Assembly (NCBI RefSeq): GCF_014649535.1
Contig: NZ_BMTF01000035.1
Coordinates: 1 to 60,882 of the forward strand
From: Streptomyces gelaticus
GTDB lineage: Bacteria; Actinomycetota; Actinomycetes; Streptomycetales; Streptomycetaceae
DNA length: 60,882 nt
Direction: 5' to 3'
Below, piece by piece: positions 17,226 through 26,599 of this stretch (positions are counted from its first letter, which is position 1; each line of letters begins with the position of its first letter). Both the position numbers and the translations under genes were made by a program. The notes beneath the pieces were generated by a model that searched no databases, was not told the DNA's origin, and saw only the letters and a program-made list of their open reading frames with translations.

Positions 17226-17828
17226 ATGCCTGCCTCATTTCCCCTGCACGTCACGCTCACCAGCCGCCACGTACGCCTGGAGCCGTTGACGATGGATCAT
17301 CTCGGCGAGCTGTTCGCGGCGGGAGGCCGTGACGAGGAGGTGTGGAGGTGGCAGGGCGGGCCGGCACCGCAGACCCAGGAGGAGTTGGGCGGCAAGCTCG
17401 CCATGCTGTTGGAGGGCGCCGGGCGTGGTGAGTACGTTCCCTTCGCAGTCATCCACCGTGCGAGCGGCCAGGCCATCGGCTGGACCACGTACATGGACAT
17501 CGACGTGGCCAACGAACGGCTGGAGATCGGCTGGACCTGGTACGGGCGCGCGTACTGGCGCACCACGGTCAATACCGAGTCGAAGCTGCTTCTCCTCACC
17601 CATGCTTTCGAAGATCTGGGCATGGGGCGCGTGCAGTTGAAGACCGATCATCTCAATCACCGCTCGCAGGCAGCCATCGCGCGTCTCGGTGCGCACCGCG
17701 AAGGGGTCTTGCGCCGTCATCACCGACGACCGGACGGTACCTGGCGCGACACGGTGTACTTCTCGATCCTTGCCCGAGAGTGGCCTGCGGCCAAGGAACG
17801 TATGGCCGCCCGCCTGGTACAAGGCTGA
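17226..17828 (+). CDS. GNAT family N-acetyltransferase (RimJ/RimL type)
   Basis: 200 residues. The N-terminal LTSRHVRLEPLTMDHLGELF, the central IGWTTYMDID and the helix region (GRAYWRTTVNTESKLLLLTHAFEDLG) followed by RVQLKTDHLNHRSQAAIARLGAHREGVLR outline a RimJ-like acetyl-CoA-dependent transferase. ATG 17226 was preferred over 17190, which adds a non-homologous lead. The substrate (protein N-terminus or small amine) is unknown. Monocistronic by spacing. Confidence 0.85.
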   Translation: MPASFPLHVTLTSRHVRLEPLTMDHLGELFAAGGRDEEVWRWQGGPAPQTQEELGGKLAMLLEGAGRGEYVPFAVIHRASGQAIGWTTYMDIDVANERLEIGWTWYGRAYWRTTVNTESKLLLLTHAFEDLGMGRVQLKTDHLNHRSQAAIARLGAHREGVLRRHHRRPDGTWRDTVYFSILAREWPAAKERMAARLVQG

Positions 17829-18224
17829 GGGGGCGGCCGTTGACTGTGCGGCGCGTTTGGAGTGGTACGACGCCTCCCCGGTGACCGGCCCGCAGCACTC
17901 CCCCGACGGTGCCAACCGTGCGCGGGTGCAGGCGGTCGGCTGCGAGCGGGACGCGCGGAGGGTTGCTGAACTGTTCGCATGGGCGGAGGTTCCGAGGCCG
18001 AGGCCGCGCAGCGTGCCAATTCGCAGCACGCGGCAGCAGACATGGATGCCATGCGTGCGCGGACGGCACGGCTGTTCTCCGGCGAGGGGGATGAATGGTC
18101 CCGCTGGTTTCGACGGACGGCTGTACGGTAATCGCGCTTGCACAGCCGCTGAGGCGGACACCGTGACGGAGCCGACGGGAGCGAACCTGGCGCAAGCGAA
18201 CCCGGAACGGGCACCGCCGGGGGG
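17829..18224. other. Non-coding or decayed stretch
   Basis: A 50-codon plus-strand frame at 17979-18131 (MGGGSEAEAAQRANSQHAAA... ending WFRRTAVR) has coding-like composition but no ribosome site, and I recognise no family. The rest has no supportable gene. Confidence 0.2.
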
Positions 18225-18584
18225 GTGACCGACGCTCCGGCCGCAGGAAGGGAAAGGTGCTCTTCTTCTTTGAGGGATGAGGTGTCGGCGGCTGCGCCGG
18301 GACTTCCAGCGTTCGTCGAAGTCACCCGGGACAGGGTGCGGTTGTTCTTGTCGGAGCACCGGGGCGATGCCCGACCCGACACGTTGGTCTACCTCCGTAT
18401 CCGTGACGTCGAGACCATCGCCTCCGAGTTCGGTGTGCAGGCGAAGGACGCTCCGTCGGAACGTGAGATTGAGCTGCGCGATCCTGACGGCAACGTCCAA
18501 CGGGTCTTGCCCTCTGGCAGGGTCAGGGCTGCGCGAACCGCTCCGCCGCGTCCGGGACTCCCGCCGAAATCTTGTGAACGGTGA
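18225..18584 (+). pseudogene. VOC/glyoxalase-fold protein, N-terminally truncated
   Basis: The readable core is AFVEVTRDRVRLFLSEHRGD, VYLRIRDVETIASEFGV and REIELRDPDGNVQRVL. This is the second half of a bleomycin-resistance/glyoxalase protein with the usual ELRDPDGN metal-site strand. The first beta-alpha-beta module, which should supply the other metal ligands, is missing, and the sequence before about 18290 is unrelated. It is probably a 5'-deleted gene. Confidence 0.55.
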
Positions 18585-18600
18585 AGGAAAGCCCCTTCAC
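18581..18600. terminator. Short hairpin between convergent genes
   Basis: GTGAAGG / CCTTCAC stem with a 6-nt loop. It lies between the VOC remnant and the convergent methyltransferase and could be a weak terminator. Confidence 0.4.
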
Positions 18601-18669
18601 GCGGTGCCGTTACGGCCGCCTCGACGCGGTCCACCGGGCCTCCTCAGGTACTCACCTGTCCGCTCGCGG

Positions 18670-19245
18670 TCATGGCCTGCGAGCGGCCCGGTGCACGAAG
18701 GCGGGCGGGAGGTTCGCCCACACCACCTTCGACCGCTCCAGCCGGTCGAAACGGCAGGCCAGCTCGGCGGTGAAGTGGCGAGCGGGCGGGGTCCAGGCCG
18801 CGTGCAGATAGGCGAAGGTGGTGAACCGGCCACCGGGCGCGAGAACTTCGGTCACGGCATCCAGGATGCACCCGCGCCGGTCCTGCGGCATGACCGTCCA
18901 GGGCAGCCCGGATATCACCGCGTCGACCGGTTTGCCCACCGCGGCGGCCAGCTCGGTGGCCGAGCCCTGGATGACGGTCAGCCGTGTGTCGCGCCGACCG
19001 GCCGACAGCCGGGCGGCGAGTACCGGGTTCAGCTCGACCGCGACGAGCCGTGCGTCGGGTGCGAGCCGGGCGAGGATCGCATCGGTGAACACCCCGGTAC
19101 CCGGGCCGAGTTCGGCAACGAGCCGGGCATGCTCCAGGCCGATGCCCTCGGTCATCGCGTACGCCAGCCGCTGTGAACTGGCCGCCACGGCGCCGGTCAT
19201 GAGGGGCCGTCTGAGGAACTCGGTGGTGATCGACATGGCGACCAT
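18670..19245 (-). CDS. Phospholipid N-methyltransferase-like SAM methyltransferase
   Basis: 191 residues from ATG 19245 (a second ATG at 19236 is equally possible; the long open frame upstream is antisense to the histidine kinase). LVAELGPGTGVFTDAIL is SAM motif I, LVAVELNPVLAARL is the acidic strand and VISGLPWTVMP is the motif IV region. The fold is shared by PmtA-type phosphatidylethanolamine methyltransferases and KsgA. The length and lack of the KsgA C-terminal domain favour PmtA-like. Divergent from the two-component genes. Confidence 0.75.
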   Translation of the reverse strand: MVAMSITTEFLRRPLMTGAVAASSQRLAYAMTEGIGLEHARLVAELGPGTGVFTDAILARLAPDARLVAVELNPVLAARLSAGRRDTRLTVIQGSATELAAAVGKPVDAVISGLPWTVMPQDRRGCILDAVTEVLAPGGRFTTFAYLHAAWTPPARHFTAELACRFDRLERSKVVWANLPPAFVHRAARRP

Positions 19246-19368
19246 GCTGGAAGCGCCCCGGGTGACCGCACGTCGTATCCCCGGCCGGTGTCTGTACGAC
19301 TGCGGGAGGACCCCGTGACGCCCCCCAGGACGATGCCGGGGAGCGGGCCCCGGCCGTAGCGTGAGGCG

Positions 19369-20637
19369 ATGCAACGGCTGATCGAGACCCTGCCCCGCCT
19401 GCGGCGCGGACATCCGTGGCTGACGGACCTGCTGCTGGTCGTGCTGGTGGCCATGCCCCCTGTGATCCGCCCGCAGCCCGACTGGCGGCCGGTCTGGGTA
19501 CAGACGGGCGTGTACATGACCCTGGTGCTGCCCCTGCTGTGGCGCCGCCGCCGGCCGGTGCTCGTCGCGGCCCTGGTGACGTCCGCGTTCTGGGCGCAGT
19601 ACCTCGGACAGGTGTGGGGGCAAGAACCGGGACGCGGCGCCGTCGCCCTGGCCGCGGTCCTGGCCACCCTCACGGTGCGTGGCCTGCGCCGCGCCGCCGC
19701 GGCGACGGTGGTCTGCGCCACTGTCTGCGTACTGCTGTGGATTCCCGCATGGCAGCGGGACTACGGGGGCCCGGGCGCCCGCGGTGCCTGGCTCACTCCG
19801 CTCGCGGTGGGGCTCCTGCTGGCCGGGGCCTGGGTGTTCGGCGAGTACGTCCGTGCCCGGCGCGCCTATGTCGCCGAGTTCGAGCGGCGGATCGTACTGG
19901 CCGAGTCGGAGCGCCTCGCCCTGGCCCGGGTCGCCGTCGCCGATGAGCGGGCGCGCATCGCCCGCGAGATCCACGACGTCCTCGCGCACAGTGTGAGCGT
20001 GATGGTGCTGAACGCCGAGGGCGGCAGGCTGATGCGGCATGCCGACCCCACTGTCGTCGACCGCACCCTCGGCGTCATCAGCGCGACCGGCCGTGAGGCC
20101 CTGAACGAACTGCGCCGACTACTGGCGGTGCTGCGCGCCCCGGACGCGGGCGCCTCAGTCGGCGACCCCGGACCCGGCCCCGATATCGGCAGGGCCGCCG
20201 AGTCCCTCGCGGTCGATCTGCGGCGGCTGGTCGGGCGCCTCAACACGAGCGGCACGCGCGCCCGGCTGGACCTTCGCGGAGAGCCTGTCGGCCTTCCGGC
20301 GGATCTCACCTGGCAGACGTACCGCATCGTGCAGGAGGCGCTCACCAACTTCGTCAAGCACGCGCCGCCGGACGCCACGATCCACGTACGGGTCGACACC
20401 GGTACCGAGGGCCCCGGGCGGCTGGTGCGTGTCCGGGTGGAGAATTCGGCCGGAGCCGGAGGGGGAGCCGCCCCAGAGGGTCCCGCCCCGCTGCTCTCCT
20501 CCGGTCACGGACTCACCGGCATGCGCGAACGCACCGCCCTGTACGGCGGGAGCGTCGACGCCGGGCCCACACCCGGCGGCGGCTACCGGGTCACCGCCAC
20601 CCTGCGCCCCACCGTGCCCACCCCGGCGAGCCCATGA
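19369..20637 (+). CDS. NarL-family sensor histidine kinase
   Basis: 422 residues. Four or five N-terminal membrane helices form a short sensor. The HisKA_3 box ERARIAREIHDVLAHSVSVM supplies the phospho-acceptor His. The HATPase domain has QTYRIVQEALTNFVKHA (N box) and SSGHGLTGMRERTALYGG (G box). It overlaps the response regulator by ATGA, the usual translational coupling. The signal is not deducible, but membrane-embedded sensors of this kind often detect cell-envelope stress. Confidence 0.9.
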   Translation: MQRLIETLPRLRRGHPWLTDLLLVVLVAMPPVIRPQPDWRPVWVQTGVYMTLVLPLLWRRRRPVLVAALVTSAFWAQYLGQVWGQEPGRGAVALAAVLATLTVRGLRRAAAATVVCATVCVLLWIPAWQRDYGGPGARGAWLTPLAVGLLLAGAWVFGEYVRARRAYVAEFERRIVLAESERLALARVAVADERARIAREIHDVLAHSVSVMVLNAEGGRLMRHADPTVVDRTLGVISATGREALNELRRLLAVLRAPDAGASVGDPGPGPDIGRAAESLAVDLRRLVGRLNTSGTRARLDLRGEPVGLPADLTWQTYRIVQEALTNFVKHAPPDATIHVRVDTGTEGPGRLVRVRVENSAGAGGGAAPEGPAPLLSSGHGLTGMRERTALYGGSVDAGPTPGGGYRVTATLRPTVPTPASP

Positions 20638-21332
20638 CCGGCCCGACCCCGCCACCCGCTCCCGCCCCGTCATCGTCCCGGGTGCTGATCTGCGACGACC
20701 AGGAGCTGATCCGGATGGGACTGCGCATGGTCATCGACAGCCAGCCCGACCTCACCGTGGTGGGCGAGGCCGCCGACGGCGAAGCGGCGATCTCGGCCGT
20801 GGCCGCGCTGGAGCCGGACCTCGTCCTGATGGACGTACGCATGCCCGGTCTGGACGGGCTCGCCGCGACCGAACACCTCTGCGCGCAGCCCCATGGCCCC
20901 CGGATCCTCGTCGTCACCACCTTCGACCTCGACGAGTACGCCTACGCTGCCCTGCGTGCCGGAGCGAGCGGCTTCCTCGTCAAGGACGCCCCCGCCGAGG
21001 AGATCCTGGTGACCGTCCGGGCGGTGCTGCGGGGCGAGGTCATGGTGGCGCCCTCGCTCACCCGACGCCTGGTCGAGCGCTTCGTCCTGCAAGCCCCCGC
21101 ATCCGCGCCCGCCCAGCGCAGCCGCCTGGCCGCGCTCACCGAGCGGGAACGAGAAGTTCTCGCCCTGGTCGCCCGGGGACTGGCCAACGGCGAGATCGCC
21201 GACCGTCTCTTCGTCGGGGAGACAACCGTCAAGACCCACCTCGGCCGCGTCCTGGCCAAACTCGGCCTCCGCGACCGTATCCACGCGGTCATCTTCGCCT
21301 ACGAGAGCGGGCTGATACGGGCCGGGGACTGA
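20634..21332 (+). CDS. NarL/LuxR-type response regulator
   Basis: 232 residues. The receiver has the acidic pair in LICDDQELIR, the phospho-Asp in VLMDVRMPGLDG and the Lys in SGFLVKDAPAEE. The C-terminal LuxR HTH reads LTEREREVLALVARGLANGE then TVKTHLGRVLAKLGLRDR. It starts inside the kinase stop codon, so the pair is one operon. The target may include the divergent methyltransferase or distant genes. Confidence 0.93.
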   Translation: MTGPTPPPAPAPSSSRVLICDDQELIRMGLRMVIDSQPDLTVVGEAADGEAAISAVAALEPDLVLMDVRMPGLDGLAATEHLCAQPHGPRILVVTTFDLDEYAYAALRAGASGFLVKDAPAEEILVTVRAVLRGEVMVAPSLTRRLVERFVLQAPASAPAQRSRLAALTEREREVLALVARGLANGEIADRLFVGETTVKTHLGRVLAKLGLRDRIHAVIFAYESGLIRAGD

Positions 21333-21548
21333 ACAGCGACGGGCACCCCCGCCGGGCAGCCCGCGTCGCCGTGGTGAGCGCAAGGCGGTCATACCGCGGA
21401 CTCGAAAGGCAAGGCGTCGGGGGCCGTGTCGCCAACCATCGGCCGGCAGCAGGGCAGCACGGTGAACGGGCATCGGCCGGTGCAGTAGACAGTGGCCACG
21501 GCAGGCACAGCGCAGGCCGGGCGCGCCGCCGAACCCACGTGAGCCCGG

Positions 21549-21740
21549 TCAGTCGAACGCGCGCAGCGCCAGCCGCACGACTCCGGTGACCCCTCGCCCG
21601 ATCCACCCGAGCAGTCCTGTCTCGACGGCCAGCTCGGCGGCATCCCCGGCCGCTCCCGCCCGTCCCGGCCCGTACCGGCACCGGAGACAGGAACGAGGCC
21701 AACGACGCTTCCGCACGCCACACTTCTTGCATACCGCCAT
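21549..21740 (-). CDS. Small zinc-ribbon protein
   Basis: 63 residues beginning MAVCKKCGVRKRRWPRSCLR, with a CxxC...CxxC knuckle. A short linker and an amphipathic or membrane-like C-terminus follow (ETGLLGWIGRGVTGVVRLAL). ATG 21740 was chosen over 21767 because the zinc knuckle then starts the protein. Similar small hypothetical proteins occur in Streptomyces. Function unknown. Confidence 0.55.
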   Translation of the reverse strand: MAVCKKCGVRKRRWPRSCLRCRYGPGRAGAAGDAAELAVETGLLGWIGRGVTGVVRLALRAFD

Positions 21741-22331
21741 GACCCCATTCTCACAGCCAGAATCCACTGACCATCACCGCGCCCCGACCAGCCGCAGCAG
21801 TGGTCGCTCCACGCAGCAGCCGGCCCGGTGCAATGGACGGCGTGGGCGACAGGGTTCGCCGGCCCACGACGCCGTGATCCGCAGACTCCCCACATTCGAG
21901 ATGGCCGACCCAGCTCAGGTGCCGATGGCCACCGGCGTCCTCATGGCCGCTGCAATGGGCATGGGCAGTCGGGGCTTGGCCCCACATCCTGGCACCACAG
22001 ACGACGGTTGGGGTAGTGGGGAGTCATCATCCAGGGCCAAAGCCTCGGGGACGGTCACAACTCGGCCGGCCGAGATGCCGTTGGTGCCAAGTGCCGTGTC
22101 CGGATGGTGCCAACAAGGGCGTCCCACCAGGTAGAGAACACGAGGTCGCGGCGCTCGGCCGGTGACCGATATCGCGACCCGGCACAACTGCCTTGTGTCT
22201 GGCGTTCTTCGCGTTCCGGCCGGATCCACGGCGTGGCCGGCCCACCCTGGATCTTGCTTCGATCCCAGCTTCAAATACCGGCCCGATAGCCGATCTTGTG
22301 GAGCCGAAAGCCCGCATGCTTGACTTCCCCG
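21741..22331. other. Intergenic stretch with a possible decayed gene
   Basis: On the minus strand about 22030-22190 reads RPRVLYLVGRPCWHHPDTAL, then GRVVTVPEALALDDDSPLPQ. This is coding-like and free of stops but has no credible start or end. I do not recognise the family. No other gene is supported here. Confidence 0.25.
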
Positions 22332-23123
22332 GTGACTGAAAGAGCAGATAGGTTCGGCGACCTCGGCCCGGTGGTCAGCCGGCACGCGGTGGAGCACCGG
22401 AAGCGGTGGGTGAACGCAGGCTGCGCACTGCTCATAGCCATCCCGTCCGGCTGGTTGGGCGCGTGGGGCTGGTCGGCAACCGGCGAGGGGTCGGTCGGCA
22501 GCAACAAGGCGATCGGTCTGCTGCTCGGCCTTGCGCTGGGCGCCCTAGCGATCGCTGCGACCCAGATCGCGAGGGCCCTGCGCGGCGAGCGCGGCGAGTA
22601 TTTCGAGGTGCGCCGGGGTGGCCTGGTCCACGGATCCCAGCGGGGAGCCGCGGGTTGGTCCTGGAACCGTGTCACCTCGCTTCATGTCGACGGCGACGCG
22701 GTGAACGGCCTCGCGACCCGGCTCGGCAACGGCTACCGCGTTGAGATCGACCTCGACGACGGCACCCGGCTGCGGGCTGACGGGCTCACCGAACGCGCCG
22801 GCGACCTGGGGCGCGTCCTGCTGACCCAGTGCCCGCACGTCGCTCTGAAACCGCGGATCCCCTGGTACGGCCGGGCGGGCAGTTGGCTGCTGGCGGGGGC
22901 CGCGGCGTGCGCGGCAGCGATCGCCGCGATGATCTTCTACATCACGGATCACCCGGACAAGGAACACCGGATCCCCGCCGGTGAGGGCATGATCATGGTG
23001 CAGAGCACCGAACCGGGCATCAGCGAGGCAGGATACTTCTTCCTGACCATGGGCATGCTGGTGTGCGCCATCACCGCGGTCACCCTCGTCATTGCCTACG
23101 TACGCGGCAGGGCGTATCGCTGA
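22332..23123 (+). CDS. Membrane protein with PH-like central domain, unknown function
   Basis: About 263 residues. Two N-terminal helices (AGCALLIAIPSGWLGAWGW and AIGLLLGLALGALAIAAT) are followed by a beta-rich cytosolic part (GEYFEVRRGGLVHGSQRGA to VEIDLDDGTRLRADGLTER) resembling a bacterial PH domain. Two C-terminal helices end the protein. The start is uncertain: GTG 22332 (VTERADRFGDLG) has no strong ribosome site, and the frame is open to 22296. No function can be assigned. Confidence 0.6.
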   Translation: MTERADRFGDLGPVVSRHAVEHRKRWVNAGCALLIAIPSGWLGAWGWSATGEGSVGSNKAIGLLLGLALGALAIAATQIARALRGERGEYFEVRRGGLVHGSQRGAAGWSWNRVTSLHVDGDAVNGLATRLGNGYRVEIDLDDGTRLRADGLTERAGDLGRVLLTQCPHVALKPRIPWYGRAGSWLLAGAAACAAAIAAMIFYITDHPDKEHRIPAGEGMIMVQSTEPGISEAGYFFLTMGMLVCAITAVTLVIAYVRGRAYR

Positions 23124-23439
23124 ACCTCTTGACGTACAGCGCCGCGCGGTTGCGCGGGAGTCCCCAGAGCAACTCTGCCGCGACTGCACCACAGGGTGCG
23201 CGATGAGGGCCGTCTCGTGAGGGCAAGGCAGTGAGGCCACCTGTGACGCTCAGAATGCAGCTGAAGTGCTCCTTACCTTGTTTGCGGGTTGACTCCGGTC
23301 CTTCGCACGATCGGGAGACCCAGGGGCTTGGGTGTGGCCGAAAGCGCTCATGCCGTACGTGTGGCTTTGGCTGATGGGCCGCCCGGCGCCCCGCGACGAC
23401 ACGGCAGTTGCTGAAGTACTTTCCCACTCTGGAGCGGGC

Positions 23440-23672
23440 GTTCGACCACGCACTCCAAAGGCGCCCTCATGCTGCTGACCGGCTACCGGACACCGGCAGC
23501 CCTGCGCCGGATCGGTGCGAGCCAACTGACGAGTCGGTCGAAGAACCGTGGGTTCGTGGCGCCCAGGCCCTGGCAGACGTTGCAGCGGCCACGGCCCAGC
23601 CCCAGCGCCCCGCTGTCGCCGGGGAGGCCTCGGCCGCGGCTCGCCCGTCACTGCTTGATAAGCTCATATGAA
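23440..23672 (+). mobile_element. IS110-type transposase remnant
   Basis: GALMLLTGYRTPAALRRIGA followed by SQLTSRSKNRG matches the region of IS110 transposases just before the C-terminal transposase_20 domain. It continues in another frame as RGAQALADVAAATAQPQRPA. At least one frameshift and no catalytic parts remain. A second, N-terminal IS110 scrap lies at 54747. Confidence 0.5.
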
Positions 23673-23710
23673 TGAGTAATGTAACCTCACAAATCTGAGT
23701 TCATATCGAG
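23661..23710 (+). promoter_or_regulatory. AT-rich promoter with CATAT motifs (copy 1)
   Basis: AGCTCATATGAAT at 23661-23673 and TTCATATCGAG at 23700-23710 lie just before the first lipoprotein gene. The 13-mer recurs exactly at 24812 before the second lipoprotein gene. The recurrence within one locus and the AT-richness against a GC-rich background suggest a shared regulator or a duplicated promoter. Confidence 0.5.
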
Positions 23711-23745
23711 TCGGGGGCAGATTCTTGAAGCCAGGACGATCCCAC

Positions 23746-24771
23746 GTGGCGCGACGGGGAAGCGGAGCATGCGCGGCCCTGTCGGTCGTCATCGCGAGCG
23801 GCTGCGGCACGAGCGACGCGGCGAAAAACGACGATGACAGCAAGAGACCGCGAACCGCGCTGGTCACCGCGTTACGCCAAGTACAGGACACCCATCTGAC
23901 ACGAGGCTGGATCGAGTTCGGCGACGTGGCCGGGGTCCGCTCCCGGAGCGGCGGCGGGTCCAGCTCGAAGCGGGACCCACTGCTCGGATACGGCGAGCCG
24001 AAGCTGGCCGATGCCGCGGCGCTGCTGCCCGATCTGACCGGCATCGATCCATTCGCGGCCCGGACCGCCCTCTCGGTCGGCCGTCCGCCCGACCCGGTCG
24101 GTTTCCTCTACGGATCCTTCAATACGACGGCGATCGGCTCGAAGCTGCGGAAGCTCGGATACACGAAGCACGGCCTCGCCGACGGAGAAGCGACCTGGGT
24201 CATCCGCGACCACCACAAGATCGACGAGAAGGATCCGCTCGCACAGCTAGGCATCGTCACCGCGCTGAACGTCGTACGGGTCTCATCGCGACACATCGTC
24301 TACGGAGGAGCGAGCGCGGACATCGATCAGGCGCTCACCGGTACCAGACCACTGGCCGACAACGAGGCGGTCGGCGGCATCGCGGACTGCCTCGGCCAGG
24401 TCGAGGCCGCACAGATCGGCCTCGACCTGAAGATCGCGGCCACGCCGCTCGGCATCGGCGCCTCGGGGTCGCCAGGGACCGACGCCACACAGGTCATCTG
24501 CATGACGACGGCGAGCCAGGACGCCGCCGAGGCGATCGCGTCGGCCTGGCCCGGCCGGGTGAAGTCGACGACCTCCGCCCTGTCCGCCGAGCCCTGGTCG
24601 AACCTCCTCACCCAGCCACGGGCCGAGGTCATCGGCGGCCCCTACCACGTCGTACGACTGACCGCACGGCCCACCGGTTCGACGCGAGTGCTGTTCGACG
24701 CCTGGACGAGCGAGGACCTCGGACCGCTGCTGACCGGCGCGAAACCCGACCCCGAGACCTCGGCTCGATAG
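23746..24771 (+). CDS. Putative lipoprotein, unknown function
   Basis: 341 residues from GTG 23746 (VARRGSGACAALSVVIASGC), with AGGA 9 nt upstream; TTG 23725 is an in-frame alternative. A basic N-terminus, hydrophobic core and lipobox-like VIASGC-G mark a lipoprotein with the acylated Cys near residue 20. The mature part has no familiar domain. Phrases such as DPFAARTALSVGRPPDPVGF and LPDLTGIDP recall Streptomyces surface lipoproteins of unknown role. It likely pairs with the lipoprotein at 24898, since both carry the same promoter motif. Confidence 0.65.
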   Translation: MARRGSGACAALSVVIASGCGTSDAAKNDDDSKRPRTALVTALRQVQDTHLTRGWIEFGDVAGVRSRSGGGSSSKRDPLLGYGEPKLADAAALLPDLTGIDPFAARTALSVGRPPDPVGFLYGSFNTTAIGSKLRKLGYTKHGLADGEATWVIRDHHKIDEKDPLAQLGIVTALNVVRVSSRHIVYGGASADIDQALTGTRPLADNEAVGGIADCLGQVEAAQIGLDLKIAATPLGIGASGSPGTDATQVICMTTASQDAAEAIASAWPGRVKSTTSALSAEPWSNLLTQPRAEVIGGPYHVVRLTARPTGSTRVLFDAWTSEDLGPLLTGAKPDPETSAR

Positions 24772-24811
24772 GCCGCCGGAAACGCAACGGTCACCGACCA
24801 TCCAAAGCATC

Positions 24812-24855
24812 AGCTCATATGAATTAAAATAGCCAACCATCCATATCAGCTGATA
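24812..24855 (+). promoter_or_regulatory. AT-rich promoter with CATAT motifs (copy 2)
   Basis: AGCTCATATGAAT at 24812-24824 is identical to copy 1, and CCATATCAGCTGATA follows at 24841-24855, including the perfect palindrome ATCAGCTGAT. It precedes the second lipoprotein gene by 43-86 bp. Confidence 0.5.
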
Positions 24856-24897
24856 ACCTCCATGCGCGTCGCCCCTCCGAAAAGAAGAGAAGGTCCG

Positions 24898-25368
24898 TTG
24901 CACATCCGAACAAGGACCATGTCCACGGCGGCGTTGCTTGCCGTGGTCGCCCTGGCCACTGTCACCGCGTGTTCGTCCAGCGACGGTCCCGCTTTCACCG
25001 GCGGCGACAAGAGCACCCCGACCGCCATTCCCCCGTCGGCCACTGCCGCCACCGGCGCTCCGACGGCCACCTCCGGTAAGGACGCGTCGGCCTCGGCTGA
25101 CGTGACGATCGACTCCTGCACGGTCGACGCCGCCACGAAGATCCCCAAGGCCGAACTCACGGTGACCAACCACGGCAGCGACACGGCGACCTACACCATT
25201 CGTCTCGAGTTCGTCGACGGCGGCGGGACTAGGGTGGCGGAGGGCGCCGCAATCGCGAACAGTCTGGCGGCTAATCAACAAGCGAAGGAAACGGCCGACG
25301 GGACGGCCCAGGTCACCTCGGACGTCACCTGCAAACTCGCCAAGGTCCAGCGCCTCGCCGGCATGTGA
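24898..25368 (+). CDS. Small lipoprotein with FxLYD-like domain
   Basis: About 156 residues. Signal ending LATVTAC-SSS gives a clear lipobox Cys. A low-complexity Thr/Ala/Ser linker is followed by a beta-sandwich-like domain (AELTVTNHGSDTATYTIRLE, VDGGGTRVAEG, VTCKLAKVQR) similar to DUF4352/FxLYD extracellular domains. The start is unsettled: TTG 24898 has AAGG upstream, and ATG 24862 and ATG 24919 are alternatives. It has its own promoter motif and is not operonic by overlap. Confidence 0.65.
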   Translation: MHIRTRTMSTAALLAVVALATVTACSSSDGPAFTGGDKSTPTAIPPSATAATGAPTATSGKDASASADVTIDSCTVDAATKIPKAELTVTNHGSDTATYTIRLEFVDGGGTRVAEGAAIANSLAANQQAKETADGTAQVTSDVTCKLAKVQRLAGM

Positions 25369-25378
25369 CCGGCACGGT

Positions 25379-26599
25379 TCAGTCCGCAGTGATCTGTGCG
25401 CGCACCCGGTCGCGGATGTCGCGCACCACACCGGAGTGGGTGAACGCCCGTGCGACACGCACCAGCCAGGCCGCCTCGTCGTCGACGGTCTCCAGGCGTG
25501 CCGAGGGCGTGAGCCCCGCCTGGTCGGGCGTGCCGCCATACAACCGTCCGGCCCGTTTGTTCTCCAGTGCCGCGGCGATGAGCGCAGCTTCGAGGACCGC
25601 CTCGCGGTCGTCGGCCGCGAGGCCGGTACGGTCCAGTGCCCGCACGGCCCAGTCGAGAGGTTCCGCCCGCTGGTACGGCCGTAGCGCCAGGATGCCGTCC
25701 CGGATCTCGATCACCCGGCGGTACCGGGCGAACTCCGCCCGGCGCAGGCCGGGACGGCGACGTGCGGCATCCGGATCCAGTGCGATCTCGGGCAGCTGGG
25801 CATGAAGCGCCGACCACAGGGGTTCCAGGTCACTGTGGGCACGCAAGGCATGCAGCCGACGCAGCGGGGCGGCGATGTGTTCGCCCCAGAAGGTGGCGGT
25901 CGCGCCGGAGGCGACCAGGACGGCGGTGACCATGCCGAGAGTCGTGGACAGAAGGTCCTCGCCCAGCCCCTGGCCCCCGTCGGTGAGATTGGCGGCGGCA
26001 TCGTCGAGGGTCCACAGCGTCCACACCACCGCCGTCGCTGTGGCCAGCGCGGCCAGTCGCAGCCCGATGCGCAACGGGCCCGGCGGCGTCCGGCACGCGT
26101 GACGGATCAGGGCGCGCGCCAGGGTGTACAGACACCAGCAGAGGTAAGCAGCGAAGAGCACGTTGTACGTGGCCAGAACCCAGCCCCGGCCGGGTGCGGC
26201 CACGGCCCGCTCGCCGTCGTCGGTGACATCGGCGGCGAGAAACAGGCCCAGCGCGACCGCCTGGACGACGACAGCGGCACCGACCCGGCGACGGCGCCGG
26301 ATCCGCACCGGTCTGGACCTCGGCGGTTCGAGAGCCAGTGCGACCAGCGCGAGGAATGTGCCCGCGGCCGCCTTCAGTTCGGATGTGAGCAGCAGTTCGG
26401 CATCGGGCGAGGGAACGAACCGGTCCACCGCGCCCAGCACAGCCGGGGCGTTGAGGAGCATCGCCATTCCCGCGCTCAGCGCGAACCCGGCCACGTCGCG
26501 CTGAGCCGGATCCGCTCCCCCGCCGCGGGCGATCACGAGCCGATGCCCGGCGAACACCAGGAAGACCAGGGCCGCGAGAAAAGCGGTCAGATTCTCCAC
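25379..26599 (-). CDS. MAB_1171c family putative transporter (membrane protein)
   Basis: 406 residues starting at GTG 26599 (VENLTAFLAALVFLVFAGH). There are seven predicted helices, then a cytosolic helical C-terminus with EFARYRRVIEIRDGILALRP, the recognisable signature region of this family. It overlaps the upstream ImmA-like gene by 13 bp. In actinomycetes this membrane protein recurs in cassettes with an XRE regulator and an ImmA/IrrE-like peptidase, as here. The biochemical role is unknown; transport is only the family name. Confidence 0.75.
   Translation of the reverse strand: MENLTAFLAALVFLVFAGHRLVIARGGGADPAQRDVAGFALSAGMAMLLNAPAVLGAVDRFVPSPDAELLLTSELKAAAGTFLALVALALEPPRSRPVRIRRRRRVGAAVVVQAVALGLFLAADVTDDGERAVAAPGRGWVLATYNVLFAAYLCWCLYTLARALIRHACRTPPGPLRIGLRLAALATATAVVWTLWTLDDAAANLTDGGQGLGEDLLSTTLGMVTAVLVASGATATFWGEHIAAPLRRLHALRAHSDLEPLWSALHAQLPEIALDPDAARRRPGLRRAEFARYRRVIEIRDGILALRPYQRAEPLDWAVRALDRTGLAADDREAVLEAALIAAALENKRAGRLYGGTPDQAGLTPSARLETVDDEAAWLVRVARAFTHSGVVRDIRDRVRAQITAD

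Noticed and set aside
18670..20040. 456-codon minus frame running through the histidine kinase
   Set aside because: Only the last 191 codons are methyltransferase; the rest is antisense to an obvious kinase, so the start was moved to 19245.
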